Shown: positions 46,295-56,118, counted from the stretch's first letter. The stretch: DNA of 64,000 nucleotides from Colwellia sp. (GCA_013215465.1 JABSOW010000016.1:1-64000); one strand, 5' to 3'. Made by a program: numbers and translations. Notes: generated from the sequence alone by a model not told the origin.

Positions 46295-48343
46295 TTAAAA
46301 TGAGTAAGTAACAGAAGCGCCAATATTTCTTGGGGAAACGATAGCCGCATAACCTCTAGGGTATGATCTACTAACAGGTTCGTAAGAAACAAGCTCTTGT
46401 TCGTCAAATGCATTATTAACAAATGCAGTAATCAACCAATTTTCTGTTTCATAATTCACATTAAGTCGTGTTAACACATAACCGCCAGCCACACGCTCTT
46501 CGCTATTTGCAAAATCACCAAAATATTCATCAACATAGTTGATTGAAATGCCGAAATTTAACTTTTCAGTTAGCCAGTATTTACCACCAACATTTGCGGT
46601 GATTTTAGGCGCTGAGTTTAGCTCATTACCTGTAGCATCCGCATAGTCTTCGCCCGCGTCTTTAATTTCAGTTTTTAATAACCCTAAACCAGCATTGACT
46701 TGGAAATCATCTGTAAGCATTGCCGATACTTCAAATTCTACGCCGTAAGTTTGTGCTTCATCCATGTTAACGATTGCGCGTGATGAGCTTACCGCTTGAT
46801 AACCATCAAAATTGTTAAAAAACACATTGGCACTTAGGTTTACGTCATTAGATAAACCGCTACGAACAGTAAACTCATAGGTGTCTACTGTCTCATCATC
46901 GTAATAGTAATATTGCTTTGTTGGCCAGCTTAACGCGCCACCTGCTGAGTTGTAACCACGACGGCCACTAAGTGATAGGGTGGTTTCATCTGAAATTTGA
47001 TACTGTAAAACTAACTTAGGCAATACAATAGTATTGTCTTCATTTAACTTAGCATTATTGATGCCACTACCTGGCATTGAAAAATCACGCTTTTGTGATT
47101 CCTTCTCAATTCTTCCGCCCGCTATAACTGTCCAAGCATCAGCAAAAGCGTAACTCAGTTCACCGTAAATTGCTGTTGAATCACTGGTGTCATCACCATT
47201 GTAAGGATAGGCGCCTTCACTATAAAAATCTTGCTCACGCTCAAAATAGGCAAAGCCAATAAATCCATTTATGGTTGGATTATTATTACCAAAATTAATT
47301 TTTGCATCAAGCGTAGTGTTTTTTTCATCCATTTTTATGAATTGTTCTGCGGCTTCGGTTTCGTCGTAGGTGTCCATTGCCCACTGGTAATCCATTTTTG
47401 CGGCAAGGAAATCAACCGAGATAGAATCATTTATTATATAGTCCAGCTTTAAGCTGATGGTTTCTGACTCTGTATCCATGTAGGTAGGAATTATAGGCTC
47501 ATAAGAATAAGGATCATCGCTTACATAATATTTTCGCCCTGCATTACCTTTTTCATCATTCGTTGAGTAAGTTAATAACGCTGAAAAGTCTTCAATTGCC
47601 GCTGGTTTCCATAACAGTTTCGTTTTTAAACGATTCGTTTCAATGGCATTAAGATCATGTTGAGGTGGGTTGGTATCGAAAATAACTGGATTATCAATAG
47701 TGTCACCATCTAGCCGTTGAAATGACGCTCTAAAGGCTAATTCATTATCAATTAGCGGCCCTGAAATAACAGCAGAAGTATCAATATAGCTATCTTGATT
47801 TCTATAACCTAGACGAGCCGCACCTTCCCACTCAAATGATGGGTCTTTAGTTTTAATATACACAGCTCCACCAATACTGTTACGACCATTACTGGTAGAT
47901 TGTGGGCCACGGAACACTTCAACTTGTTCTACATCCCAAATACCTGAATCAGCCGTTACGAATGCAACAAATGGTTCTACTACCCCATCAATTAAAGTAG
48001 ATACACGAGTCTTAGCACCACCACTAAACGCATTAAATCCTGAAGCGCCACCATTACCTGAGACACCACGAATATCGGGAGCAGCGCCCGATAAAACAAC
48101 AACATTGGGAATACCTGCAATGGCTTCACTCATGCTTAAACTTTGCATGGTTTTTAATGTTTCTTCGGTAATAACCGATACTGAAGAACTAGTATCTTTG
48201 AGTGAACGTTCTGTTTTTTCACCCAGTACGGTAATTTTTTCAATTGACTGTAGTTGCTGTTCATCATCAGCAAACGCTGCTGGTACTGTTGAACAGCACA
48301 ATGCCACTACAATTGCATTTAGTTTAAATAATTTGTGTTTCAT
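46295..48343 (-). CDS. TonB-dependent receptor, probable siderophore uptake
   Basis: A 682-residue outer-membrane receptor: signal peptide to about residue 25 (VPAAFADD), TonB-box-like IEKITVLGEKTERSLKD, a plug domain (MSEAIAGIPNVVVLSGAAPD, VEVFRGPQSTSNGRNSIGGA) and a barrel ending in terminal Phe (GASVTYSF). It diverges from three membrane genes including a PepSY-TM protein, a pairing common for ferric-siderophore uptake and reduction, and Fur-like sites lie between. Ligand is inferred from context only. Confidence 0.85.
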   Translation of the reverse strand: MKHKLFKLNAIVVALCCSTVPAAFADDEQQLQSIEKITVLGEKTERSLKDTSSSVSVITEETLKTMQSLSMSEAIAGIPNVVVLSGAAPDIRGVSGNGGASGFNAFSGGAKTRVSTLIDGVVEPFVAFVTADSGIWDVEQVEVFRGPQSTSNGRNSIGGAVYIKTKDPSFEWEGAARLGYRNQDSYIDTSAVISGPLIDNELAFRASFQRLDGDTIDNPVIFDTNPPQHDLNAIETNRLKTKLLWKPAAIEDFSALLTYSTNDEKGNAGRKYYVSDDPYSYEPIIPTYMDTESETISLKLDYIINDSISVDFLAAKMDYQWAMDTYDETEAAEQFIKMDEKNTTLDAKINFGNNNPTINGFIGFAYFEREQDFYSEGAYPYNGDDTSDSTAIYGELSYAFADAWTVIAGGRIEKESQKRDFSMPGSGINNAKLNEDNTIVLPKLVLQYQISDETTLSLSGRRGYNSAGGALSWPTKQYYYYDDETVDTYEFTVRSGLSNDVNLSANVFFNNFDGYQAVSSSRAIVNMDEAQTYGVEFEVSAMLTDDFQVNAGLGLLKTEIKDAGEDYADATGNELNSAPKITANVGGKYWLTEKLNFGISINYVDEYFGDFANSEERVAGGYVLTRLNVNYETENWLITAFVNNAFDEQELVSYEPVSRSYPRGYAAIVSPRNIGASVTYSF

Positions 48344-48520
48344 GAGAGCCTTATTTTGTTAAATTTATTTAATAGATTGAACTTTCTAATCTTATTATTT
48401 TTATTGGCGAGGAAAATACACCAACAGTAATGCAAATGCAAAGCATTCTCACTCACATTATATGAAATTTGTAAAAAAAAGATGTAAATCAACAATATCG
48501 CTCGAAAACAACAAATCTAA

Positions 48521-48540
48521 TTGCTAATAATTCTCACTTA
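48521..48540. promoter_or_regulatory. Fur-box-like site in the divergent iron-locus promoter
   Basis: TTGCTAATAATTCTCACTTA resembles the Fur motif TGATAAT-N-ATTCTCA in half its positions. A second candidate, TGCAAAGCATTCTCACT, begins at 48437. Both lie between the divergent TonB receptor and the PepSY cluster. Matches are partial. Confidence 0.4.
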
Positions 48541-48589
48541 GATTAAGCTGTGCAACTTTTGACATATACTCATGCTGGGAAGTACAAAA

Positions 48590-48862
48590 ATGTGGTTAAT
48601 ACTAGCGCTTAGTTTTTCATTTACCGGAAGTGTTTTGGTTTATATTTCCAATAAAAATCAACGATTGATAAAGAAAAATCTTTCTCAGTTTTGGCGAAAA
48701 ATAGGATACTGTGCTTGGCTTTTAGCCTTTTTTTCGTGGTATCAGACACATGTAATGTCTGCTTCTCTTTTTCTTTGGTTCTTCACTATTTCAATCATGT
48801 TAATGATTATTCCATTATTGAGCTTAATGCTTGATTCGAATAAACATAAAGGAAGTCAATAA
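48590..48862 (+). CDS. Small membrane protein of an iron-uptake-type cluster
   Basis: A 90-residue protein with three hydrophobic segments (LILALSFSFTGSVLVYIS, YCAWLLAFFSWYQ, ASLFLWFFTISIMLMIIPLL). In related bacteria genes of this size and place carry DUF3325-type labels and accompany PepSY-TM proteins; I cannot confirm the family here. I choose ATG 48590 behind GGGAAG over ATG 48572, which has no ribosome-binding site. Its stop codon overlaps the next start, so the three genes are coupled. Confidence 0.65.
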   Translation: MWLILALSFSFTGSVLVYISNKNQRLIKKNLSQFWRKIGYCAWLLAFFSWYQTHVMSASLFLWFFTISIMLMIIPLLSLMLDSNKHKGSQ

Positions 48863-49161
48863 TGACAAGATTAACAGCTGAACAAAAAATTCAACCTCAT
48901 TGGTGGTCAAAAACAATTGCTGGAATAATTCTTGGTTTAACACTAACTTACGCCATAGTTGCTATATTTGCTTGGCATGGACCTGGTGGCATTGATGCAC
49001 CAGTAAAAGTGCAATTTAATATGTGGATGATAGCGCCTATTTGGTTATTAATATTAAGCTTTACTTATCTTTTCAAAACAGGTCTCAAAGCTATTGTTTA
49101 CTTAGGCTCTGCAAACATGTTTTTCTATGGCATATTTTTTCTATTGAGGTGGTTATCATGA
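48862..49161 (+). CDS. Small membrane protein with WWSKTIAG / GPGG signature
   Basis: A 99-residue protein with three hydrophobic segments. The motifs HWWSKTIAGIILGLTLTYA, WHGPGGIDAPVKVQFNMWM and APIWLLILSFTYLFKTGLKA are characteristic of small proteins found with PepSY-TM iron reductases; the family has no established function known to me. It starts at the stop of the previous gene and overlaps the next gene by 4 bp (ATGA). Confidence 0.7.
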   Translation: MTRLTAEQKIQPHWWSKTIAGIILGLTLTYAIVAIFAWHGPGGIDAPVKVQFNMWMIAPIWLLILSFTYLFKTGLKAIVYLGSANMFFYGIFFLLRWLS

Positions 49162-50780
49162 AGATTAGTGGTGATATTTTACGCACTTACCAGTCTATTC
49201 ATACTTGGACAGGTATCGTTGCAGGCCTAGTGCTATTTATTGGTTTTTATGCTGGCTCTTTGAGTATGTTTGAAGATGAAATATCGCATTGGGCAACACC
49301 TTCAAACCACCATTTACCACAAGTATCAACAGAGAAATTTGATAGCTTAATAGTAAAAGCTTCATCAACATTTGATAAAGCGCAACAGGGATTTACTGTT
49401 AACTTTAATGAAAAATTATCTCCACTTATCTGGTCTGAAGAAGGTGGAGGAAGAGGGTTACAGATAAATAATGTGGTGATACATGCAACTTTATCTGAGC
49501 AAGGAGAATTAATTACTCAAATTAATAACACTAACGAACTAGGTGATCTGATTGATACGCTACATCGTACTGCTGGGATAGTAGGGAAAGTAGGACATGA
49601 AGATATTGGTGTCTTAATTTTAGGTATTGCTGCAATACTTTACTTTTTAGCCTTAGTTTCAGGTGTTATTTTTTTGCTGCCAACTTTGCTAAAGAGCTTT
49701 TTTGCTTTAAGAACTAACAAAGGAGTGAATCGCTTTTGGCTTGATAGTCATAACCTAATTGGCATAATCAGCTTACCTTTTCATCTAATAATTGCGTTAA
49801 CTGTAATTGTTTTTGCGTTTCATGATGCTTTTTATGGTGGCTTAAGCGTGGCCTATGGCGATAAACCTTTATTTGAACGAGGCGAAAAATCTAAAATTGA
49901 ATACACCGTTAAGCAGTTACCGCCTATTGCTAGTTATTTAGAAAAGGTAGATGAGTTAACAGACGGTTATCAGGTAAAATCACTGGAGTTTACTGGCTTA
50001 TCATCACCTCACCCCTCTGTTGGTATCACTATTGTGAATAGTGAAGAAATGATGCGACACAATACTGGGGATTTTATTTATATGAACCCCTATACTTATG
50101 AAATTAGTTTTAGCAGTATTCCTGTAACAGATAAGGATGTTTATACTCCCCTTGTGGCAAGTTTTTTCTCTTTGCATTTTGGTGGTTTTGCAGGTGACTT
50201 TGGACGCTGGATTTATTTTATTATGGGGCTGTTAGGTGCATTTCTGTTCTATAGTGGTAACTTAATATGGTTAGAGAAACGCCGTCAGAAGCAACCAATA
50301 CAAGCTAAGTCGAATCGCGTTATGGCTTCGCTAACTATTGGCATATGTTTAGGCTCAATTTTAGCTGTTGTATGTACAGTGCTTATAAGTAAATGGTTAT
50401 ATATACTCGGTGCACAAATTAATCAAAGCTATCTAACCTGTTACTACATCGTATTTTTTACTGCTGTGTTTTATAGTTTTGTGAGAGGGGCAGCAATAAG
50501 TGCCATTAATTTACAACAAACTTTATTCATTGTTTGCTTGTTTATTCCATTAACAACGTTATTAACTAATGTAGTTCCAAGTTTAAGCTTATGGCCAGTT
50601 AATTATTATTCATCTTATATTATTGAATTAGTAGCGTTAATATTTTCAGGAACTTTTTATTATGGAAGTATTAAAACAAAACAACGAGCGTTTCATGGTG
50701 AAAGCAATAGTATTTGGTCACTACCAACTGTTTCTACTGGCTCTGAAGTAATCAAAAAACTTACAATGGAACAAAGCTAA
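49158..50780 (+). CDS. PepSY-associated TM protein (putative siderophore-iron reductase)
   Basis: A 540-residue membrane protein. It begins with the family signature LRTYQSIHTWTGIVAGLVLF and has His-containing helices at LHRTAGIVGKVGHEDIGVLI, LDSHNLIGIISLPFHLIIAL and SFFSLHFGGFAGDFGRWIYF, suitable for heme ligation, with periplasmic PepSY-like segments between. Relatives reduce ferric siderophores at the inner membrane. I choose ATG 49158, which overlaps the preceding stop; the frame is open to 49023 but that part is a shadow of the upstream gene. About four extra C-terminal helices follow. Confidence 0.82.
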   Translation: MKISGDILRTYQSIHTWTGIVAGLVLFIGFYAGSLSMFEDEISHWATPSNHHLPQVSTEKFDSLIVKASSTFDKAQQGFTVNFNEKLSPLIWSEEGGGRGLQINNVVIHATLSEQGELITQINNTNELGDLIDTLHRTAGIVGKVGHEDIGVLILGIAAILYFLALVSGVIFLLPTLLKSFFALRTNKGVNRFWLDSHNLIGIISLPFHLIIALTVIVFAFHDAFYGGLSVAYGDKPLFERGEKSKIEYTVKQLPPIASYLEKVDELTDGYQVKSLEFTGLSSPHPSVGITIVNSEEMMRHNTGDFIYMNPYTYEISFSSIPVTDKDVYTPLVASFFSLHFGGFAGDFGRWIYFIMGLLGAFLFYSGNLIWLEKRRQKQPIQAKSNRVMASLTIGICLGSILAVVCTVLISKWLYILGAQINQSYLTCYYIVFFTAVFYSFVRGAAISAINLQQTLFIVCLFIPLTTLLTNVVPSLSLWPVNYYSSYIIELVALIFSGTFYYGSIKTKQRAFHGESNSIWSLPTVSTGSEVIKKLTMEQS

Positions 50781-50792
50781 TATTCCTTCATT

Positions 50793-51188
50793 TCATAAAT
50801 GCACCAAGATTGACTGCTGGTCTTGCTTGGTCATTTTACTAACCACTAATTTAAACGAGTTATCCATCATCCGCTCAATTTCCCCTTTTGGGATTGAACC
50901 ATCTAGGATAATGGTGTTCCATAAACGCTTATTCATATGATAACCAGGGATTATTGACGGGAATATATCACGAAGCATGATAGCTTCTTCAGCATCACAT
51001 TTAAGATTCAACCACCAATCTTGCCTATTGCCATCATCTTTGCCCATTTTACCCAGTGCTAACGTAGCGAACATTTTATTTTTCACCTTAAAAACTTTTA
51101 CTTCATCACCAAACGGGTAATAGCAAGACGCTTCTGGTTTAGCTAATAGGTATTGCTCTGCTTGTTCAAAGGTTAAGCTGTCAGTCAT
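50793..51188 (-). CDS. YjbR/MmcQ-like (CyaY-fold) protein
   Basis: A 131-residue protein of the YjbR/MmcQ family, a small alpha/beta fold sometimes called DNA-binding-like; its function is not firmly known. Typical segments are YLLAKPEASCYYPFGDEVKV, KMFATLALG, WWLNLKCDAEEA and GYHMNKRLWNTIILDG. The start is set at ATG 51188; a GTG at 51200 would add four residues. It is convergent with the PepSY gene (12-bp gap). A broken partial copy lies at 46027-46158. Confidence 0.88.
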   Translation of the reverse strand: MTDSLTFEQAEQYLLAKPEASCYYPFGDEVKVFKVKNKMFATLALGKMGKDDGNRQDWWLNLKCDAEEAIMLRDIFPSIIPGYHMNKRLWNTIILDGSIPKGEIERMMDNSFKLVVSKMTKQDQQSILVHL

Positions 51189-51340
51189 GCTTGATCTCAC
51201 TCTTTATAGAAGGGGCATTGGTATGATTTTCAGATAATAAGAGATAATACCTACATTCACGATGAAATAACAATCACGTTTAACCGCTCTATTTATATAG
51301 CGATTAAATTAACCATTAAAAATAATTATCCACAAGCAAT

Positions 51341-51375
51341 AAAAGCCAAGACTAATATAAATCAGTCTTGGCTTT
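51341..51375 (-). terminator. Intrinsic terminator of the methionine-rich TonB receptor gene
   Basis: AAAGCCAAGACT and AGTCTTGGCTTT pair over 12 bp (51342-51375) around a 10-nt loop, followed on the minus strand by a short T-rich tail. It is 57 bp past the receptor stop. Confidence 0.8.
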
Positions 51376-51431
51376 ATCTACTACTAAGTACATGGTTGAA
51401 TCAAAAATTGAGCATCGCTATTTACAATAAA

Positions 51432-53570
51432 TTAAAAGCTATAGGTTACTTCAACCCAAGCACTAACACCTTCACTAGGTAATCTTGACATAACAGCTGT
51501 TTCAGTACCTTTAACGCGATTATAGCCACCTAAATGATTTTGATAATTTTTATCTAAAATATTATCAACACCTAAGCGTAGCGCTAGGTCGTTATTAACA
51601 AAATATTGAGCATCTATATTAACCACACCGTAACCTGATGTTTTCTGTTCGTCGTTAGTACTTGATACATCATCTTGCTTGGCCGCCATCACTAGGCTGG
51701 TTTTAACCATCCAGTCGTCGCTACTGTATCGTATATTAATCTGACCATTAAGTGGTGCAATACGGTATAAGTTGTCATCAATATCGCGACGTTCGCCTTG
51801 TACATAGCTAATAATCGTTGATAGCTCTATTTGCTCGCTAATATAATAATAGCCATTCAGATCAAAACCATAAAGTTTCGCATCAACATTAGAGAATTTT
51901 AGTGGGTTAGTGTCACCCGCCATCATATTTGCTATCATTTTAGCCGACATATCGGCCATGCCTATTGGCGTGCCTTGAATGTAATCATCAATAGCTTGAT
52001 AGAAAATGTGTGGCGCTAGCATTACCTTGTCATCTTGATACCTTAGCCCTAAATCGACTTGATAAGCCGTTTCTGATTTAAGATTAATATCGCCAATATA
52101 AGTGTGACCATCGGCTAAGCCACCGGTTGCTTCCATCGGTATCCATAGATAGCGCTCTTGGTAGGATGGCGCTCTGTTTTTAATGCCTAGACCTAAAGAT
52201 AAAGAAAAATTATCTGACAATTTAGTTTGGCTATTTAACGCAATATCAACATTATTGTCTGATACTTTTCGATCGGCGTTATTAAAATTATCTTGCACAG
52301 TTCCTGCGTGCATCCCCATCATGCTAGACATCATAATCATTGACGAACTAACTTCACCTGCATTAGCCTCGGCACGCTTTAATCGAACGCCAAGTTGCAG
52401 CTTAGTTTGGTCAAACTGGTTTTCCCATTGGCTATAAATACCATAGCGATTATCTTCAACTGAATTAAAATTAATCACTTTAAACATCATATTATTAGGA
52501 TTAGTGATAACTGAATCGTGACTGGCAAAATAACCGTCAATACCAAAGGCAAGCTCACCAAAGCCAAAGTCTTTCGTTAAGTTAACTTTAAAATCAGAGG
52601 TTGCTGCTGTCGCGTTATTACGACGATACTTAGTTAGATCATCATTTTGACGCATTTTAAAATTAGTCATACCGTGATCTGCATCGATATACCCTAACTG
52701 CCATTCACCTTGCCAACCACTTAAATTAAAGGCACCATCAAGGGTAATTCGATGGCTTTCAATATATTCGATATCCATGGGTAAAGCGGGTGTGCCTGAA
52801 TCATTAGTATCAGTATAGTGGTAACTTAAGCCGACTTCGTGATCACCTTTGCTATAACGAATATCGCCACCAAGTTGTACTTTATCAAAATCGGTTGGGC
52901 TAATAACAACATCGTCGCCACTTTCCATACTATCGCCTGTTTGGCTATTGCCATACAACAATACGGCAACATCACCTGTGGCAATATTGGTAACGCCAGA
53001 TAACGTTTTAGCGCTATTGTTACTACGATATCCCGCTTGCATATCACCCGATAACTCGGTCGCCTGGTTGTTCATCGTTTCGGCTTTACGCATTTTTACT
53101 TCAACGGCACCACCAAGCGTATTTATGCCCGCTGATACTGGTGCGATACCACGATACACGGTCATAGAGTCAACAATAAGTGGTGTTGAGTAGCTTAGCG
53201 GTGTATCCATCGCATTAGGACCGGCACCAATAACAGGATGACCATCAATAGAAGCGGCAACTCTGTCGCCATATAAGCCTCGATATTGGGCAATTCCCGT
53301 AATTGGGCCATTACTATTAATATTTGCACCCGGAACAGAAGTGAGCCAATCAGCTAAATCAGGTGCGCTAGTGTACCCTTGCGCGTAGCCTTTCATTCCT
53401 TCCAAGCCATGATGGCGTTGGTTAGTTATGGTGATAACTTCTAACTCATCAATGGCATCTGGCGCTTCATCAGCTAAAGCTTGCCCAGAAAAAATAACAG
53501 TTGAAGAGGTAATGGTTGATAACAAAAATATTTTTACAGCAATCGCTGATGGAGTAAGAAAAGTGCGCAT
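51432..53570 (-). CDS. TonB-dependent receptor, methionine-rich, possibly for copper
   Basis: A 712-residue outer-membrane receptor with a signal peptide (to about residue 33, GQALADEAP), TonB-box-like LEVITITNQRH, plug (VPGANINSNGPITGIAQYRG, VYRGIAPVSAGINTLGGAVE) and barrel ending ASTYSF-like (VEVTYSF). Two predicted loops are unusually Met-rich: SSSMIMMSSMMGMHAG and GMADMSAKMIANMMAGD. The plug resembles OprC/NosA copper receptors, which also use Met. Copper as ligand is inference. It has its own terminator and stands alone, divergent from the protease gene. Confidence 0.8.
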   Translation of the reverse strand: MRTFLTPSAIAVKIFLLSTITSSTVIFSGQALADEAPDAIDELEVITITNQRHHGLEGMKGYAQGYTSAPDLADWLTSVPGANINSNGPITGIAQYRGLYGDRVAASIDGHPVIGAGPNAMDTPLSYSTPLIVDSMTVYRGIAPVSAGINTLGGAVEVKMRKAETMNNQATELSGDMQAGYRSNNSAKTLSGVTNIATGDVAVLLYGNSQTGDSMESGDDVVISPTDFDKVQLGGDIRYSKGDHEVGLSYHYTDTNDSGTPALPMDIEYIESHRITLDGAFNLSGWQGEWQLGYIDADHGMTNFKMRQNDDLTKYRRNNATAATSDFKVNLTKDFGFGELAFGIDGYFASHDSVITNPNNMMFKVINFNSVEDNRYGIYSQWENQFDQTKLQLGVRLKRAEANAGEVSSSMIMMSSMMGMHAGTVQDNFNNADRKVSDNNVDIALNSQTKLSDNFSLSLGLGIKNRAPSYQERYLWIPMEATGGLADGHTYIGDINLKSETAYQVDLGLRYQDDKVMLAPHIFYQAIDDYIQGTPIGMADMSAKMIANMMAGDTNPLKFSNVDAKLYGFDLNGYYYISEQIELSTIISYVQGERRDIDDNLYRIAPLNGQINIRYSSDDWMVKTSLVMAAKQDDVSSTNDEQKTSGYGVVNIDAQYFVNNDLALRLGVDNILDKNYQNHLGGYNRVKGTETAVMSRLPSEGVSAWVEVTYSF

Positions 53571-53830
53571 AGTGTTTCACTTCATGTTTATAAGTTAATT
53601 AATTACGCTCATTCTCACGGCTTAACTTATTTAAAACAAAGGGAAATGCACAATGCGCGACAATTTGTCGCAGGCAGAATTCAGCTTATTTGCACTAGAT
53701 CAATAAAGCTAATTTACTTTACTCATTTTTCGCCTGCATATTAGAAGAAAAACAATAATAGTCAAAATATTAAGTGACTAATACGCTAACAGTGGCACAA
53801 TGGAATAGTAATTTTTTAGTAGGAATATAG

Positions 53831-55099
53831 ATGAAATCTTTTTTTACCTTAGTGTTTATTGTGCTAAGCAGTAGTAGTTTTGCCACAGAACAAGCAGAGC
53901 AACTATTTAATCAATTAAAACCCTCTCTTTATCAAATAAAATTAATCGATAAAGCCAGTGGTGAAAAGTCGTCTATTGGCTCAGGCTTTCAAATTAGCAA
54001 AGATGGTATTCTAGCAACCAATTATCATGTTATTTCAAGCTATGCCTTACATCCCAAAAAGTATCGTATTGAATATTTAGACAGTAAAGGAAATACTGGT
54101 TCATTAGCCCTGCAAAGTGTTGATGTGATTAATGATCTCGCTTTAGTTAAACGTGAAATGGACTCTATAAGTAGCGATGACGTTACTTTTTTCCAGCTTG
54201 CTCAAAGTGCACCGCATAAAGGAGAAAAGTTATTTTCCTTAGGTAATCCTCATGATTTAGGCATGATAGTTGTTCCCGGTACTTATAATGGCTTGAAAAA
54301 AGAGTCTTTTAATCAGCGCATTCATTTTACTGGTTCAATCAACTCAGGTATGAGTGGCGGACCTGTGGTAAATAAACAGGCAGAAGTTGTTGGTATTAAC
54401 GTCGCCACTTCAGGTAATTCAATTGGCTTTTTAGTGCCCCACGATAAGCTGAACAGTTTATATCAGGATTTTCTGCAAGCACCACCGGAATCAATTGAGC
54501 AACAAATGGCGGCACAATTAACTGCTAACCAAAATAAATTAATGAGCGCAATATTAAATAGCCCATGGCAAGCAAAACCACTTGGCAAACAAGGAATAAT
54601 ACCCATTATTGATGTGCCATTTATTCGTTGTTGGGGAAATTCAAATGCCGACAAAGCTGATGCCTTAATTTTAACTGCCGTCGCCAATTGCTCATTAGAT
54701 GAAAACACTTACCTTTCCTCACGTTTCTATACTGGCTCTATGGAGATTGAATTTCGATATATGCAAGCAAAAGATATCGGTGCTAATAAATTTTATCATT
54801 TATACCAACAACAAATAGCCCATGCTGGTGCCGGTAATAGAGCAGGAAAAGACAATGTTACCCAATACCAATGCCACCATGATTTAGTTATGCCTAACAA
54901 TCAAACAATAAATAACAAAATTATTTTTTGCACTCGTGCGTATAAGAAATTTCCTGACTTATTCGATGTACTGTATTTAAGTGCTTCAATAGACAAAAAC
55001 AAACAGGCATTAGTAAGCCACTTTACTATTGCGGGTGTTAATCAAAAAAATGCTTTAGCGTTCACCCGTAAATTTATGGAGGCTGTATCATGGAATTAA
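53831..55099 (+). CDS. Secreted trypsin-like serine protease (S1C) with extra C-terminal domain
   Basis: A 422-residue periplasmic protein: signal peptide to about residue 18 (SSSSFATE), then a DegP-like protease domain with triad His66 (ATNYHVISS), Asp102 (VINDLALVK) and Ser175 (NSGMSGGPVV). There is no PDZ domain. Instead residues about 225-422 form an unrecognised domain with four Cys (RCWGN, ANCSLD, YQCHH, FCTRA) that could make two disulfides. Its stop overlaps the FHA gene start by 10 bp, so the two proteins are made together. Confidence 0.85.
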   Translation: MKSFFTLVFIVLSSSSFATEQAEQLFNQLKPSLYQIKLIDKASGEKSSIGSGFQISKDGILATNYHVISSYALHPKKYRIEYLDSKGNTGSLALQSVDVINDLALVKREMDSISSDDVTFFQLAQSAPHKGEKLFSLGNPHDLGMIVVPGTYNGLKKESFNQRIHFTGSINSGMSGGPVVNKQAEVVGINVATSGNSIGFLVPHDKLNSLYQDFLQAPPESIEQQMAAQLTANQNKLMSAILNSPWQAKPLGKQGIIPIIDVPFIRCWGNSNADKADALILTAVANCSLDENTYLSSRFYTGSMEIEFRYMQAKDIGANKFYHLYQQQIAHAGAGNRAGKDNVTQYQCHHDLVMPNNQTINNKIIFCTRAYKKFPDLFDVLYLSASIDKNKQALVSHFTIAGVNQKNALAFTRKFMEAVSWN

Positions 55100-56103
55100 C
55101 AAAAGAGGAATTTTCGATAAAAGAAGTAGTGGCAAAAGAACTAATTATTGAAGAAATTAATCGTAATCATAAACTGTTACATAGACATAAACTCGATAAA
55201 CCAAGTATTAATATAGGCCGAGATTATCATAATGATATTATTTTAGCTGATCCCCATGTTTGTCCAAGCCATATTAGTATTGATTTTATTGATGAACAAT
55301 GGCAAATAACTGATAACCAGACGGTTAATGGTACCTTTGTCGAGAACATTAAAGAAAAAAAACATGCTGCAAATCAACATATAGTATGTGATGGTGATGT
55401 GATCAGTTTAGGTAAAAGCCAGTTACGGTTGTTGTTTAGCGATCATACGGTTGAGGCAACAGTCGCTTTTAGTCCATTCGAAAGCTTTATCAATCTTATG
55501 CGCCACCCGTTAGCCCTATTTATCAGTATCACTTTTTTCACGCTAATAGCGGGTAGTATTATTTACTTTAACAAACCGATAGAAGTAAATTTCAGCCAAT
55601 TGCTCGTACCTGCTATTGGTATGTCATTAGGGTTTGCTTTATGGCCTGCAGGCGTTGCTTTGGTATCACATTTAAGTAAACAAGATGCCCGTCTAATGGC
55701 CCAGCTTGGCGTTAGTTTTGCGTTATTTAATTTGATGTGGTTTAGCGACATTCTAGAAACTATCGTCACTTTTAACAGTTCAAGTGACACCATATTACCA
55801 ATGTTAGCGACTTTCACCTCGGTCATATTGGCCTTTAGCTTATTCTGGTTAAATAGCTATATCGGCTTTCATATGAGTAGTAAAAGACGAATAGTGGTCT
55901 CGGCAAGCATTACCCTTTTATTATTTGGTGGCAGCTATTTAATTCAATATAGTAAGCAACCAGATTTCAACCCTAGACCTAACTATAACGCCACCATTAT
56001 GATGCCTAGCTTTTTATTCACTACCAGTAGCAACGTTGATGAGTTTATTGATAACAGTAGTAAGCTTTTTGACCAGACCAAGCAAGAAGCTTTAAGTGAA
56101 TAA
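55090..56103 (+). CDS. FHA-domain integral membrane protein
   Basis: A 337-residue protein. The N-terminal FHA domain (about 28-118) keeps the phosphothreonine-binding residues: Arg in INIGRDYHNDI, Ser-His in CPSHISIDF and Asn in TVNGTFVEN. Five hydrophobic helices follow (LALFISITFFTLIAGSIIYF, LLVPAIGMSLGFALWPAGV, LGVSFALFNLMWF, LATFTSVILAFSLFW, ASITLLLFGGSYLI), which puts the FHA domain in the cytoplasm and a short C-terminal tail in the periplasm. Translationally coupled to the serine protease gene, so a signalling link is plausible. No kinase gene is adjacent. Confidence 0.85.
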   Translation: MELTKEEFSIKEVVAKELIIEEINRNHKLLHRHKLDKPSINIGRDYHNDIILADPHVCPSHISIDFIDEQWQITDNQTVNGTFVENIKEKKHAANQHIVCDGDVISLGKSQLRLLFSDHTVEATVAFSPFESFINLMRHPLALFISITFFTLIAGSIIYFNKPIEVNFSQLLVPAIGMSLGFALWPAGVALVSHLSKQDARLMAQLGVSFALFNLMWFSDILETIVTFNSSSDTILPMLATFTSVILAFSLFWLNSYIGFHMSSKRRIVVSASITLLLFGGSYLIQYSKQPDFNPRPNYNATIMMPSFLFTTSSNVDEFIDNSSKLFDQTKQEALSE

Positions 56104-56118
56104 ATAAGTTACCAGCAG

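Noticed and set aside
48437..48453. Second Fur box near the TonB receptor start
   Set aside because: The match is too partial to list as its own feature; it is only mentioned with the better candidate.
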